A stretch of 52,927 nt of DNA from the NCBI RefSeq assembly GCF_024129355.1, contig NZ_JAMXXP010000021.1, positions 1 to 52,927 on the forward strand, read 5' to 3'. A program made the translations under genes and the position numbers. Under the pieces are notes generated by a model that did not search any database, was not told the origin of the DNA, and saw only the letters and a program-made list of their open reading frames with translations. Below are positions 26,831 to 36,425 of this stretch, piece by piece (positions within the stretch are counted from its first letter, which is position 1; each line of letters opens with the position of its first letter). The stretch is from Acinetobacter lwoffii (GTDB lineage: Bacteria; Pseudomonadota; Gammaproteobacteria; Pseudomonadales; Moraxellaceae).

Positions 26831-28024
26831 ATGTTTAAGTCATTTTTCCCGCAACCCGTCTGGTTTTTTAGCAGCCTGATTTTATGGTTTATCATTAATC
26901 TTGTGCTTTGGCATAGTGGCGGATCAGGATGGGGAACCTATCTGGGTTTTCCTGAAAATTATTTTGATGAAAAGCTTACAATCGGTATCGGGCGTTTCTG
27001 GTCAGCTCAATTCATCTGGTTTTATCTCTGGTATTTCATGGCAACTACGATATTTGCGCTGTTCTGGCAATGGAAAGCCGGACACCGATGGCAGCGCTGG
27101 TCGGTCTGGGGCTCGGCATTTATTCTGTTTAATATCTGGTTCGGGGTACAGGTCAATGTCGTATTAAATGAATGGTATAGCCCGTTTTATGATCAGATTC
27201 AACAAATGCTCACGAAGGGTGGTGGGGATGTTTCATTGCTGTATCAAGGCGCATTAACCTTTATTTATATTGCGATGGTTTATGTCACTTTAGCGGTATT
27301 TAACCTGTTTTTTGTCAGTCATTATGTCTTCCGCTGGCGTACCGCGATGAATGATTATTACACCGCACATTGGGAGCAGTTACGTCATATTGAAGGTGCA
27401 TCACAACGTATCCAGGAAGATACCATGCGCTTTGCCAAAACCACGGAGCAGTTAAGTGTTTCCTTGATTGAAGCGCTGATGTTGCTGATGGCATTCCTGC
27501 CGATCTTATATCAGCTCTCTAGTCATGTGAAAGTTTTACCAATTGTAGGGGAAATACCGCATGCTTTAATGTGGGCCTCGATTGGTTGGGCGGTATTGGG
27601 TACGGTCATTTTAATGGTCGTGGGAATGAAATTGCCCGGACTGGAGTTCAATAACCAGAAAGTTGAGGCAGCCTATCGTAAAGAGCTGGTCTATGGCGAA
27701 GACTATGCTGATCGCGCACATCCGCTGACATTACAAGAACTGTTTAGCCGGGTACGCTGGAATTATTTCCGGTTGTATTTTCACTATGCTTATTTCAACA
27801 TGGTTCGGATCTGGTACTTGCAGTTAGACAATATTTACGGATTATTTATTCTGTTTCCAAGTATTGCAGCAGGGGCAATTACTCTTGGTTTGATGATGCA
27901 AATCCTGAATGTATTTGGCAAAGTGCGGGAATCTTTCCAGTATCTGATTCTGTCTTGGCCGACGATTATTGAACTGATGTCGATCTATAAACGCTTAAAA
28001 GCATTTGAATCACATATTGATTAA
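26831..28024 (+). CDS. sbmA: SbmA/BacA-like peptide antibiotic transporter
   Basis: This 397-residue inner-membrane protein starts MFKSFFPQP, almost the same as E. coli SbmA (406 residues), and has about seven hydrophobic segments, WHSGG and the C-terminal region [14 protein letters not shown]. SbmA/BacA proteins import proline-rich peptides, microcins and bleomycin using the proton gradient, so the gene would affect sensitivity to such peptides. An in-frame ATG lies 33 nt upstream (26798), but the family start fits 26831, with AAGGAG 12 nt before it. There is no ATPase domain, unlike the fused BacA-ABC kind. It is a single-gene unit with its own terminator. Confidence 0.9.
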   Translation: MFKSFFPQPVWFFSSLILWFIINLVLWHSGGSGWGTYLGFPENYFDEKLTIGIGRFWSAQFIWFYLWYFMATTIFALFWQWKAGHRWQRWSVWGSAFILFNIWFGVQVNVVLNEWYSPFYDQIQQMLTKGGGDVSLLYQGALTFIYIAMVYVTLAVFNLFFVSHYVFRWRTAMNDYYTAHWEQLRHIEGASQRIQEDTMRFAKTTEQLSVSLIEALMLLMAFLPILYQLSSHVKVLPIVGEIPHALMWASIGWAVLGTVILMVVGMKLPGLEFNNQKVEAAYRKELVYGEDYADRAHPLTLQELFSRVRWNYFRLYFHYAYFNMVRIWYLQLDNIYGLFILFPSIAAGAITLGLMMQILNVFGKVRESFQYLILSWPTIIELMSIYKRLKAFESHID

Positions 28025-28054
28025 TTTTTTCTCATATTATTATCCTGCTTTATC

Positions 28055-28084
28055 AGCCAAACAGTTTTAGGTTTGGCTTTTTTT
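28055..28084 (+). terminator. Rho-independent terminator after sbmA
   Basis: Stem agccaaac/gtttggct with 8-nt loop and seven T residues. Confidence 0.9.
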
Positions 28085-28122
28085 AGGGCGAGTTAATTTA
28101 CAAAATCCAATGGAAAATATCG

Positions 28123-28141
28123 ATCTGACCGTTGGTCAGAT
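28123..28141. promoter_or_regulatory. Palindrome, possible operator
   Basis: Arms atctgacc and ggtcagat are perfect inverted repeats around gtt. This symmetry suits a TetR-type operator. A second perfect palindrome, cccaatattggg, lies 27 bp on (28168-28179). No regulator gene is adjacent. Confidence 0.35.
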
Positions 28142-28384
28142 GACTTGGGTAAATCGTGTCAGAACCTCCCAATATTGGGGTATTCAGATATTTTTTTCTT
28201 GTCTAAAATCCTAAGGGCCAGCCAAGATGGCGTTTAATTTCCGGTGGTTTGACGTATAAAAATAACAAATGTACGTTGAGGAAATTATTCTTATGCTGAT
28301 CTTGTTCAGGCAATGTTATAGCGGATAAAAAGTAAATTTATTACCCATTATAATAAAGGTCTGTAGCGTTCCCTGAATAAGCCG

Positions 28385-28418
28385 CCGGAGAAGGACTCAC
28401 CGCTTTCTTCGGTTTTTT
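28385..28418 (+). terminator. Orphan Rho-independent terminator (possible small RNA)
   Basis: Stem ccggagaa/ttcttcgg with one G-T pair and six T residues. No gene ends within 330 bp upstream and sbmA already has a terminator, so a short transcript may end here. A TATAAT at 28349-28354 could start an RNA of about 55-60 nt. The rest of 28025-28652 has no supported gene. Confidence 0.55.
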
Positions 28419-28652
28419 ATGTGTTTTTTCTATCTTTTTCTTGAGTCCTGAATGGAATTGTTTATTATTTGAACTGATTTAAAAATGATACTTGTGTCAA
28501 TTTTTATCACATGAAGCTTGGCATAATCAGCAAAGTTGAAGCTGATATGTGCCTTTTTACCGTTTAAATATTATATTTATCAATATCTTGTGTTTGTTGT
28601 TTTGTGCTATTTAAGCTATGTTATACGGGATTTTGGGGTTGAGATATTTGCT

Positions 28653-29693
28653 GTGAAGCTAAAAGTAATAATTCTAATAATAGGGGCAGCAGCTTTAGCT
28701 GGATGTAATAGCGTGAATCGGTTGAAATCAGAGGTTTTACATCCTTTTGCCAGTCCGGAAGAACTAATTGCCAAACGGGCTTTGAATCAACGTGATGGTA
28801 GTGCAAAAGATTATGTTTATCTTTGGGGACAAGCTCAGAAAAATAACACGACTCAGGCCATGTATCCGCGTTCGATACTGACGCAATATTGTCATGAACA
28901 GGGCGGTAAATTTTCCCTGCTGTATAAAAGTAATTTTAGTGCCGTGGCAGATGTTGCCCAGCGTAAACGCCTGAGTGCCAATCGGGGTGTTGTACAAGGT
29001 AGCGGTGCCTATCAGTGTCGTATGGATGACCTGACTGAAAGCTGGATTGTCTCGATTGAACCAACTTCTGAACGACAAGTTGATAAATCTAGCCAGACGC
29101 GTAGTGTTCGACTACTCACCCAGGTCATGAGCCCTTCTCAAGCAAAAAACTTTTATCGTCCAACTAAAGCCAGGGTTGCTGTGGAGAAAACCACCCCTGC
29201 ATTGATAAAAACCATGACTCCTCCTAAGACTCCTGTCGCAAAGACGACAAATGAACTGAAGGAATCAGCACGTAAAGAGCTGGAGAGGAAAGAATTAGAG
29301 CGAAAGGAATTAGAAAGAAAAGAGCTTGAGAAAAAAGAAGCAGAAAAAAAGCAGCTAGCAGCGGCATCAGCTCGAGCTACAATAGCAGAAACACCGCAAC
29401 AACATCAGATGAAGATTTATGTGGCAGCGCGACGTGATATTAATAGTGGCAAGAATCTGAATAATGCCTGTAACAACGCCCAGCGTGCCTATAACTACGG
29501 TAAATTGCAGGGCACTGAGGGAACACGTGTCTATACTGAATCAGGGATGTTGGTTGCACGCTGTCTGAACAGTATTCCGGTCTATGCCAGCCGTTTCCCA
29601 AATGCTAAAGCGCAATCCAAGCGGATTTTGCAGAATTTGGCCAATAATTATAATCATGCCGGAGCCAAGAATATGCTCAGGCAGGTGAAGTAG
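28653..29693 (+). CDS. Lipoprotein with charged repeat, unknown function
   Basis: This 346-residue protein has a lipoprotein signal: hydrophobic residues 3-14 and lipobox LAGC with Cys18, so it is lipid-anchored in the envelope. I chose GTG 28653 since it puts the lipobox at the right distance; the frame stays open further up to an ATG at 28536. The middle holds Pro/Thr-rich sequence and a charged helical stretch of repeated KELER (about residues 202-227), likely a rigid spacer. Two Cys in the C-terminal domain (NNACNNAQRAYN and VARCLN) could form a disulfide. I do not recognise a named family. Confidence 0.7.
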   Translation: MKLKVIILIIGAAALAGCNSVNRLKSEVLHPFASPEELIAKRALNQRDGSAKDYVYLWGQAQKNNTTQAMYPRSILTQYCHEQGGKFSLLYKSNFSAVADVAQRKRLSANRGVVQGSGAYQCRMDDLTESWIVSIEPTSERQVDKSSQTRSVRLLTQVMSPSQAKNFYRPTKARVAVEKTTPALIKTMTPPKTPVAKTTNELKESARKELERKELERKELERKELEKKEAEKKQLAAASARATIAETPQQHQMKIYVAARRDINSGKNLNNACNNAQRAYNYGKLQGTEGTRVYTESGMLVARCLNSIPVYASRFPNAKAQSKRILQNLANNYNHAGAKNMLRQVK

Positions 29694-29727
29694 GACTATT
29701 TTTTCCTTCTTAATCCATCCTCTTTCG

Positions 29728-29760
29728 AGCATCCTTAAAATACATTCTGAGGATGCTTTC
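29728..29760 (+). terminator. Hairpin after the lipoprotein gene
   Basis: Stem agcatcct/aggatgct with a 14-nt loop and a short T-run. A modest terminator. Confidence 0.4.
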
Positions 29761-29868
29761 ACTCGCCTTTTTTTTAAAGTGGCGTCTTAAAAAATGCTGA
29801 ACAGAGACGGGGATTTCTAATCTCAAACTCACATTTACACTCAATACACCTAATCAGATATCGGTCTT

Positions 29869-29919
29869 TTGCCCGTGGCTTGTGTATTGCCATAAATTAC
29901 AGAGTAATAACACGGGCAA
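29869..29919. repeat. 9-bp inverted repeat upstream of a secreted-protein gene
   Basis: ttgcccgtg and cacgggcaa are perfect inverted repeats 33 nt apart, 52 bp before the next start codon. It could form a leader hairpin or be a paired regulator site. Confidence 0.45.
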
Positions 29920-29970
29920 GGTGCGAGTCTATGATACAAAGTAGCTGATTGTTAAAAAAGAGATTCGCTT

Positions 29971-30492
29971 ATGTCACGCCAAACTGAGGTTATCCGTCGC
30001 AGATTTACAGCTAAAATTCGGTGGGGATTAATGGCAATGGCCTTGATGGCTACCACCCAAATGGCTATTGCGGGGCCAACCGTCGAGCAGCTGAGTAACT
30101 GTCTGGTGAAATCCACCACGGCAGCAGATAAAACAACGGTGCTGCAATGGACCTTTGTTGCCTTATCTGCACATCCGGAATTGAAGAAATTCAGTAATGT
30201 GAATGAAGCACAAAGAACCCAGCTGGATAAAAATTTAGCCCAAGTATTGCAGCGTATATTGGTAGAGCAATGTTCTGCACAGACCAAAGCGGTAATTGCT
30301 GCGGAAGGCGTACAAGCGGTGGGTGACAGTTTTCAGGAACTTGGACGGATTACCGGTGAGGAAATTTTAGAAAATCCTGAAGTGAAAAGTCAGCTTAAAG
30401 GTGTGCTGCGTTATGTGGATTTAAATAAACTGGTGGTCACTTTCTTGACACCGGATGTGTGGAATAAGTTGGGTGAGTTAAGAGGGAAATAA
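29971..30492 (+). CDS. Secreted hypothetical protein
   Basis: This 173-residue protein has a signal peptide: basic N-terminus (RRRFTAKIR), hydrophobic core at about 19-31 and cleavage after AIA-G. The mature part is mainly helical, with two Cys (SNCLVK and EQCSAQ) that may pair. It probably acts in the periplasm. I do not recognise the family. The neighbour 77 bp on, counting from its chosen start, is a small LprI-type secreted protein on the same strand, so they may share a transcript. Confidence 0.7.
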   Translation: MSRQTEVIRRRFTAKIRWGLMAMALMATTQMAIAGPTVEQLSNCLVKSTTAADKTTVLQWTFVALSAHPELKKFSNVNEAQRTQLDKNLAQVLQRILVEQCSAQTKAVIAAEGVQAVGDSFQELGRITGEEILENPEVKSQLKGVLRYVDLNKLVVTFLTPDVWNKLGELRGK

Positions 30493-30569
30493 CTGATTGA
30501 ATGCATGCGTGCCAGGGTTCAATTATGGTATTTATTATGAATAACATAAATGAAAAGATAGGGGTTGTT

Positions 30570-30965
30570 ATGTTCAAACGCACTGCTTTATTGGGTTTAA
30601 GTATGTTTATACTTCCTCCTGCGCTGTACGCAGGGGACAATGATTTGAGTCGGCAATACTCAAATTGTATGGATCGCTCAGGTGGCGTTACTGTAAATAT
30701 GCTGGATTGTATTGCGGCCGAAACAGATCGCCAAGATACACGGTTAAATAATGCCTATAAACAGACGATGGCATCGCTGAATGCAAACCGTAAAAAACAG
30801 CTTCAAGAGGTTCAGCGTCTCTGGATTCGCTATCGTGATGCCAATTGCGATTTTTATGCCGACCCGAATGGAGGGACGATTGCAACTGTAAATAGCAATA
30901 GTTGTTACATGGAAGCGACTGCCGCACGTGCGACTGAATTAGAAAATTTAAGAGAAGAGTATTAA
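30570..30965 (+). CDS. LprI/DUF1311-type small secreted protein
   Basis: This 131-residue protein has signal peptide MFKRTALLGLSMFILPPALYA-G followed by the DUF1311 pattern: NCMDRSGG, DCIAAETDRQDTRLNNAYKQTM, QLQEVQRLWIRYRDANCDFYADPNGGT and CYMEATAARATELENL, with conserved Cys pairs. LprI of mycobacteria inhibits lysozyme, and many members have unknown roles. I chose ATG 30570, since the in-frame ATG at 30501 would bury the signal peptide. GGGG lies 8-11 nt upstream. Confidence 0.8.
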   Translation: MFKRTALLGLSMFILPPALYAGDNDLSRQYSNCMDRSGGVTVNMLDCIAAETDRQDTRLNNAYKQTMASLNANRKKQLQEVQRLWIRYRDANCDFYADPNGGTIATVNSNSCYMEATAARATELENLREEY

Positions 30966-30972
30966 TTTAAAA

Positions 30973-31112
30973 AAATCCTCTCCCTAGCCCTCATCCTTTC
31001 TTGCGCTTCATTTTAAAGCAGTGCTTTAAAACTTGCTCAGGAGAGGGAACCACGCGTATCAATTGATGACGTGGCAAGTCCTCCTTTGAAAAAGGGGGAT
31101 TTGGGGGGATTA
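30973..31112. repeat. Intergenic palindromic repeat element
   Basis: Outer arms cctctcc and ggagagg enclose a palindrome of 10-bp arms (ttttaaagca/tgctttaaaa, 31011-31031). A second part contains tcctcctttgaaaaaggggg and a G-run. Elements of this look recur between genes in Acinetobacter as I recall, but their copy number needs a genome search. Confidence 0.5.
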
Positions 31113-31116
31113 ATGA

Positions 31117-31722
31117 TTACAATAAATCAGGATAAAATTTCTCAAATTCTTTATTCACAGCTTCACCACGCAGCAAATAGCCTTTGGGTTGAATATAACT
31201 ATAAATTTCGCGTGCAGGTTGTTCATGCCAGCCAATATTAAAAGCACAGAGTTTTGGGAAAAATTGCAGGTGGCTATAGTTCAGATTGTTATGAATCCAA
31301 TACGCCAATTGTTGCCAGCTACTTTGGTCTTTCTCATAAAGTTCTAAAAATGATGGAATGACAATACAAGCCGTTGCCCCATAACCTTTTGCATCAGGAT
31401 AGTCCCAAATATGACTGGAAAAGTTTTTCTCGTTCGTTGCGCAGTTATGTCCTTTTTCATTGCCGAGTTGGTTCACGCTTGGAGAGCGATAAGCTGAACG
31501 AATCGCAATACGTCCAAACTTGTCTTGGAGTGGCTCTAACAATTGTTGGCAAAGTTCTGTACCTGTACGGATTGCAATGTCAGGATGATCGGGGAAGTTG
31601 GGTACACCGTACCAGTTGGCGATTTCGCTATAGAGGAAGTCACGCATAAATAAAGACTTTGAAAGCTGAATACGTCCTAAGTCTTCGAGTTTGGCGATAG
31701 AGGATACTTTTTTGATGGTCAT
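31117..31722 (-). CDS. M15-like (DD-peptidase/hedgehog fold) protein, altered metal site
   Basis: In this 201-residue protein, residues 56-82 (LCQQLLEPLQDKFG and AIRSAYRSPSVN) match the start of the peptidase M15 fold used by D-Ala-D-Ala peptidases. The next element should read SxHxxGxAxD; here SSHIWDYPDAKGYGATAC has the His but Cys where the Asp ligand is expected, with extra residues between. The last His may be in FNIGWHE. It has no signal peptide. It may bind metal in another way or be inactive. It is downstream of the FRG gene on the same strand, past a terminator. Confidence 0.5.
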   Translation of the reverse strand: MTIKKVSSIAKLEDLGRIQLSKSLFMRDFLYSEIANWYGVPNFPDHPDIAIRTGTELCQQLLEPLQDKFGRIAIRSAYRSPSVNQLGNEKGHNCATNEKNFSSHIWDYPDAKGYGATACIVIPSFLELYEKDQSSWQQLAYWIHNNLNYSHLQFFPKLCAFNIGWHEQPAREIYSYIQPKGYLLRGEAVNKEFEKFYPDLL

Positions 31723-31745
31723 ATTGAGATTTTTTATATGTTGGA

Positions 31746-31777
31746 AGAAAAAGACTCTTTAATAATTAAAAGAGTCT
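31746..31777 (-). terminator. Rho-independent terminator after the FRG gene
   Basis: Stem agactcttt/aaagagtct with an 8-nt loop; on the minus strand a T-run follows the stem. It lies between the FRG gene stop and the M15-like start. Confidence 0.75.
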
Positions 31778-31789
31778 AATTTAATAATA

Positions 31790-33331
31790 TTACTTAGAAT
31801 CTGCTTCGAGTTCTAATTTTGACTTTATATATTTCGCTGTATTTTCTAGACTAGGATAAATAGTACGAAGGTTAACTTTTAGCTGATCTAGCTCTTTTAA
31901 AATGGAGCTTTTGTTAGCTGATTTAATTCTAATCCGTTTTATCTTAAAGACATCATTGCCATCTTCAGGCAGGCTTGCATCTAATCCGAAAAGTAAAAAA
32001 GAGCCTGCTTGAGCTATAATCCTATCCTGTGTTAATCGTCCCTTAACACATAAAACCTTGTTCAAATCAGAAATTTTAATCTTAGGTTCAAAGTATGGCT
32101 TTTCTTGTCTAATAAAATGAATGTAACTAGCATATGCTTCATTGTTCTCGTAGTCTGTGGACTTGAAAGCCTTTCTAGGAGGAGTTTCTGATTCACATTG
32201 CTCTATGAGTTTAATTAATTCTTTTTTTTGTGATTCTGTCAATTTTGCTAAATTTGTCACACAAGAAACAGCATCTGAGTCGAAATATTTAATCTCGCTT
32301 TTCTTTATATAGAATAATATGACTTCACCATCAATATCCTTTTCTTTACCCTTATCATCTTTTTCAATTTCACAAGCAAAATATAGTGCTGCTAATGGGT
32401 TACTAGAAATATCTAACAATCTTGTTGGAAACGAATAATGTTGCATATGAGTAAGAATATCAAAGCATCTACTTTCATTTGAAAAAGATTTAGGCTCTGT
32501 TGTGAGTAAGTCCATGAATGAACTTTTTTCGGACTTTAAATAAATAGGTCCTTTTGATTTATATTGTCTAAATAAGCTTGGTTGTAAAAAATAACGCAAG
32601 GCATCTCTATGGCCTCGGAAAAATAGTTCGCGATTTTTAAGTTCATCTTCAGTGCTTAATTCATTGATTTTATCTATGAATTGAGAAACACTAGCAATTG
32701 TGTGTTGTGGTTGAGTTTCTAATTCAGCTACTACAGTTACATCTAAACTACTTATTGGAGAGGGAGAGATATATTGAGGTAATGGAAGAGGGTCATTATA
32801 GGTGGGAAATAAATTTATGTAAGTGCTGTTGTTGAATATTTGGAAATGGGGATTATTCGCTGATAGAGCAAAGATATCTCCTGATTTTAAAGCCCAATGA
32901 TTTCTATATTCTTCTAATCCTTCAAATTTTAAATATTCTTTAATTGTGTTTAAATAAAAATCAAAATCCTTATTTTTTTGTTTCCAAGTTTCCTTAGTAT
33001 CTTCATCTGTGTATGTGATATCTTCTCTAGTTTGAATATTTATAGAATGTAATTTATTAAATTCAACAACTATATTTTGTTCTTCAGAATAATATGTAAT
33101 GTTTAAAATTTTACCTAATGAAATTTCTTTTTCAAAACGCTCCATAGTAACTAGAGCAGGGTATTTTTTGAGTAAATCTAATTTTTCTTGGGTTAATGTT
33201 TTATATAAAATACGAATATCTTCATCTGTATATTCTAGGAAACGACTCGAATGAAAATTAATTTGATATATTTCATCATTCTGAGTAATTTGATGTTCAT
33301 TGCTAACTTGTAATATATTGAAAAAACTCAT
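31790..33331 (-). CDS. FRG domain protein
   Basis: This is a 513-residue, AT-rich-coded protein. The FRG domain begins near residue 230 with FFRGHRDALRYFLQPSLFR and continues through MQHYSFPTRLLDISSNPLAALYFAC. The first 200 residues have no family I recognise. The domain (named for Phe-Arg-Gly) is of unknown activity and turns up in phages and defence-rich regions. There is no signal peptide. It starts only 24 nt past the gatB terminator, so it needs its own promoter; a TATAAT overlaps the terminator end on this strand. It looks like a later insertion next to a core operon. Confidence 0.8.
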   Translation of the reverse strand: MSFFNILQVSNEHQITQNDEIYQINFHSSRFLEYTDEDIRILYKTLTQEKLDLLKKYPALVTMERFEKEISLGKILNITYYSEEQNIVVEFNKLHSINIQTREDITYTDEDTKETWKQKNKDFDFYLNTIKEYLKFEGLEEYRNHWALKSGDIFALSANNPHFQIFNNSTYINLFPTYNDPLPLPQYISPSPISSLDVTVVAELETQPQHTIASVSQFIDKINELSTEDELKNRELFFRGHRDALRYFLQPSLFRQYKSKGPIYLKSEKSSFMDLLTTEPKSFSNESRCFDILTHMQHYSFPTRLLDISSNPLAALYFACEIEKDDKGKEKDIDGEVILFYIKKSEIKYFDSDAVSCVTNLAKLTESQKKELIKLIEQCESETPPRKAFKSTDYENNEAYASYIHFIRQEKPYFEPKIKISDLNKVLCVKGRLTQDRIIAQAGSFLLFGLDASLPEDGNDVFKIKRIRIKSANKSSILKELDQLKVNLRTIYPSLENTAKYIKSKLELEADSK

Positions 33332-33354
33332 TTATAAAGATAATCCTTGAAATT

Positions 33355-33385
33355 ATAAAAACCCCGCACTAAGCGAGGTTTTTAT
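33355..33385. terminator. Bidirectional terminator after gatB
   Basis: Thirteen paired positions with one mismatch (ataaaaacc at one end, ggtttttat at the other) and T-runs in both directions. It ends the gatCAB transcript. Confidence 0.88.
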
Positions 33386-33413
33386 CTCATGAAAATAACT
33401 AATTAGTCAATTA

Positions 33414-34895
33414 TCAACCAATCAATTTCTTCATTAATTCATTGACTTGTGCAGGGTTGGCTTTACCTTTTGCAGCTTTCATTACTTGACCCACAAGACC
33501 GTTAAAGGCTTTCTCTTTACCAGACTTATATTCCTCAACCATCTTCTCGTTGGCAGCAAGCACTTCCTTAATAATCGCTTCAATTGCGCCTGTATCAGTT
33601 TCCTGTTTCAAGCCTTTTTCCGCAATAATTTCGTCCGCAGATTTGCCTTCGTCCCACATAAAGCCGAATACTTGCTTCGCGATTTTACCGTTAATCGTGT
33701 TATCCACAATACGCGCGATCATACCGCCAAGTTTTTCCGCAGATACAGGAGAATCCGCCAAATCTAAGCCTGCTTTGTTTAGCGCCCCTGAGAATTCGCC
33801 CATCACCCAGTTTGCAGACACTTTACCTTGTGCAGCGCCACCAGCAGCAGCGACAACTTCTTCGTAAAACTCTGACATTTCACGTGTAAGCGTTAAAACG
33901 TGTGCATCGTACTCAGTCACACCAAAGTCCGCCACGAAACGTGCACGGCGTGCAGCAGGAAGCTCAGGCATGGTTGCTTTAATGGCTTCGATTTGCTCAT
34001 CAGCAATCACCACAGGCAACAAGTCTGGGTCAGGGAAGTAGCGGTAATCGTTCGCTTCTTCTTTAGAACGCATTGAACGCGTTTCCATCTTTACAGGGTC
34101 GAACAGACGCGTTTCCTGATCAATGGTGCCATCCCAGTCCAGAATTCCCATTTGACGTTCAATTTCAACATTGATCGCTTGTTCAATGAAACGGAATGAG
34201 TTCAGGTTTTTCAATTCACAACGTGTACCAAACGGTTGACCCGGACGACGTAAAGATACATTACAGTCACAGCGGAACGAACCCTCCGCCATGTTACCGT
34301 CAGAAATACCTAACCAGCGCACTAAAGTGTGAATTGCCTTGATATAAGCAACCGCTTCTTCAACCGAACGCATATCCGGTTCAGAAACGATTTCAAGCAG
34401 CGGCGTACCAGCACGGTTCAAGTCGATGCCTGACATACCTTCGAACTGATCATGAATCGATTTACCCGCATCTTCTTCGAGATGCGCACGGGTTACGCCA
34501 ATGCGTTTAACCGTGCCATCTTCAAGCTGGATGTCGATATGACCCAAGCCCACAATCGGGTTGTCCATCTGGCTGATCTGGTAGCCTTTTGGAGAGTCCG
34601 GATAGAAGTAGTTTTTACGCGCAAATACAGACGCCTGATCGATGTAAGCATCGATGCCCAAACCAAAGCGAATCGCAAGATCAACCACTTCTTTGTTTAA
34701 TACCGGTAATACGCCCGGCATAGCCAAATCAACCAGGCTGGCTTGCGTGTTTGGATCATTACCGAAAACAGTCGATGAACCTGAAAAAATTTTGGTATTG
34801 GTGGCAAGCTGAGTGTGAATCTCGATACCAATAACGACTTCCCAACCATCAATCAGGTTGGATTTTGGTTTAGCCGATTTTTGAGCTTGAGCCAT
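33414..34895 (-). CDS. gatB: Aspartyl/glutamyl-tRNA amidotransferase subunit B
   Basis: This 493-residue protein has the GatB start ([24 protein letters not shown]), conserved [12 protein letters not shown] and HLEEDAGKS, and the C-terminal YqeY-like helical domain ending [14 protein letters not shown]. GatB phosphorylates the mischarged Glu or Asp on its tRNA, and GatA supplies ammonia to form Gln or Asn. Its ATG overlaps the gatA stop by one base (TAATG). It is the last gene of gatCAB. Confidence 0.97.
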   Translation of the reverse strand: MAQAQKSAKPKSNLIDGWEVVIGIEIHTQLATNTKIFSGSSTVFGNDPNTQASLVDLAMPGVLPVLNKEVVDLAIRFGLGIDAYIDQASVFARKNYFYPDSPKGYQISQMDNPIVGLGHIDIQLEDGTVKRIGVTRAHLEEDAGKSIHDQFEGMSGIDLNRAGTPLLEIVSEPDMRSVEEAVAYIKAIHTLVRWLGISDGNMAEGSFRCDCNVSLRRPGQPFGTRCELKNLNSFRFIEQAINVEIERQMGILDWDGTIDQETRLFDPVKMETRSMRSKEEANDYRYFPDPDLLPVVIADEQIEAIKATMPELPAARRARFVADFGVTEYDAHVLTLTREMSEFYEEVVAAAGGAAQGKVSANWVMGEFSGALNKAGLDLADSPVSAEKLGGMIARIVDNTINGKIAKQVFGFMWDEGKSADEIIAEKGLKQETDTGAIEAIIKEVLAANEKMVEEYKSGKEKAFNGLVGQVMKAAKGKANPAQVNELMKKLIG

Positions 34896-36373
34896 TATGC
34901 GTTCTCCTCAGCAATTGCAGCGCGTTTTGTATGCCAATCGGTGGCCTGTTGATACTGGTGTACCACAGACAACAATTGAGATTCTGACCAGTAATTACCA
35001 ATCAGCTGTAAGCCAACTGGCAAGTTATTTTGGTCAAAACCGACAGGCGCGTTAATCGCAGGAAGACCTGCCAGATTTACCGCAAGCGTATAAATATCGC
35101 CCAGGTACATTTCAACTGGCGTTAAATCTGCACCAATTTTATAGGCAGTCGTTGGCGCAGAAGGTGCTGCAATGACATCGACCGATTCAAATGCTTTAAG
35201 GAAATCTTGCTGGATCAGGCGACGTACTTTCTGTGCTTTTACATAGTAAGCATCGTAATAACCTGCAGACAGGGCATACGTACCAATCAGGATACGGCGT
35301 TGCACTTCTGCACCAAAACCTTCTGAACGTGAACGCTTGTACAGGTCCATCAGGTCCACAGGATTTTCTGCGCGATAGCCATAACGTACGCCATCAAAAC
35401 GTGATAGGTTCGAAGAAGCTTCGGCAGGTGCGATCAGGTAATAAGTCGGAACATAGCTTTCAGTCATGTTGAGGTCGATCTCAACAAGCGTAGCGCCCAT
35501 CTCTTCTAACTTTTTAAGTGATTCTTCGACACGTGCTTTTACGTCTGCATCCAGACCTTCCACATTGAAATATTGCTTTGGAATACCAATACGCAAACCT
35601 TTTACTGAGGTAGCGTTCAGATTTGCCACATAGTCATCAACGTCTTTGTCCATTGAGGTTGAATCCTTGGCATCATGACCTGCCATCACATTCATCAGGT
35701 AAGCACAGTCTTCCGCCGAACGCGCCATCGGACCGCCTTGATCCAGTGATGAGGCATAAGCAATCATACCGAAACGCGATACACGGCCATAGGTCGGTTT
35801 AAGGCCGGTGAGGCCACAGAATGACGCAGGTTGGCGAATAGAACCACCGGTATCAGTACCAGTTGCAAATGGTGCTAAATCCGCTGCCACAGCTGCTGCA
35901 GAGCCACCAGAAGAGCCGCCAGGGACATGACCCAGGTTCCAAGGGTTAGCCGTTGCGCCGCAATATGAGTTCTCAGAGGTTGAACCCATCGCGAATTCGT
36001 CCATGTTCACTTTACCTAAAGTGACCAGGCCCGCAGCTTTGCCTTTCGCTACTACGGTTGCATCGTAAGGAGAGATAAAATTGTCCAGCATTTTTGAACC
36101 GGCAGTGGTCTTGATGCCTTGGGTACAGAAAATGTCTTTGTGGGCAACTGGCACACCAGTCAGGGCAGAGGCATTGCCAGCTTTGATTGCAGCATCGGCA
36201 GCATCAGCTTCAGCTAATGCCTGTTCAGCAGTTACCGTCACATAAGCCTTGACCTGTACATCAATTTTTGCGATGCGCTTTAAGTAGTGTTCAGTCAATT
36301 CGCGAGATGAAAACTGGGCATTTGCCAGACCTTCACTAAGTTCACGAATGGATAAGCGATGTAAATCTGTCAT
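34895..36373 (-). CDS. gatA: Aspartyl/glutamyl-tRNA amidotransferase subunit A
   Basis: This 492-residue amidase-signature enzyme has catalytic Lys in VPVAHKDIF, the Gly/Ser-rich [33 protein letters not shown] with both active-site Ser residues, and [16 protein letters not shown]. It frees ammonia from glutamine for transamidation of tRNA. gatC lies 52 bp upstream and gatB overlaps downstream. Confidence 0.97.
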   Translation of the reverse strand: MTDLHRLSIRELSEGLANAQFSSRELTEHYLKRIAKIDVQVKAYVTVTAEQALAEADAADAAIKAGNASALTGVPVAHKDIFCTQGIKTTAGSKMLDNFISPYDATVVAKGKAAGLVTLGKVNMDEFAMGSTSENSYCGATANPWNLGHVPGGSSGGSAAAVAADLAPFATGTDTGGSIRQPASFCGLTGLKPTYGRVSRFGMIAYASSLDQGGPMARSAEDCAYLMNVMAGHDAKDSTSMDKDVDDYVANLNATSVKGLRIGIPKQYFNVEGLDADVKARVEESLKKLEEMGATLVEIDLNMTESYVPTYYLIAPAEASSNLSRFDGVRYGYRAENPVDLMDLYKRSRSEGFGAEVQRRILIGTYALSAGYYDAYYVKAQKVRRLIQQDFLKAFESVDVIAAPSAPTTAYKIGADLTPVEMYLGDIYTLAVNLAGLPAINAPVGFDQNNLPVGLQLIGNYWSESQLLSVVHQYQQATDWHTKRAAIAEENA

Positions 36374-36425
36374 GAGAAATAATTCTTTACGTTTAATTTA
36401 ATAAAAAGAATGAACTGGGTAGTAA

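Noticed and set aside
28490..28520. CRP site before the lipoprotein gene
   Set aside because: Only one half-site is good and the spacer is 7 rather than 6 bp.
28536..28652. N-terminal extension of the lipoprotein
   Set aside because: It would place 39 unrelated hydrophobic residues before the lipobox signal; GTG 28653 gives a proper lipoprotein signal.
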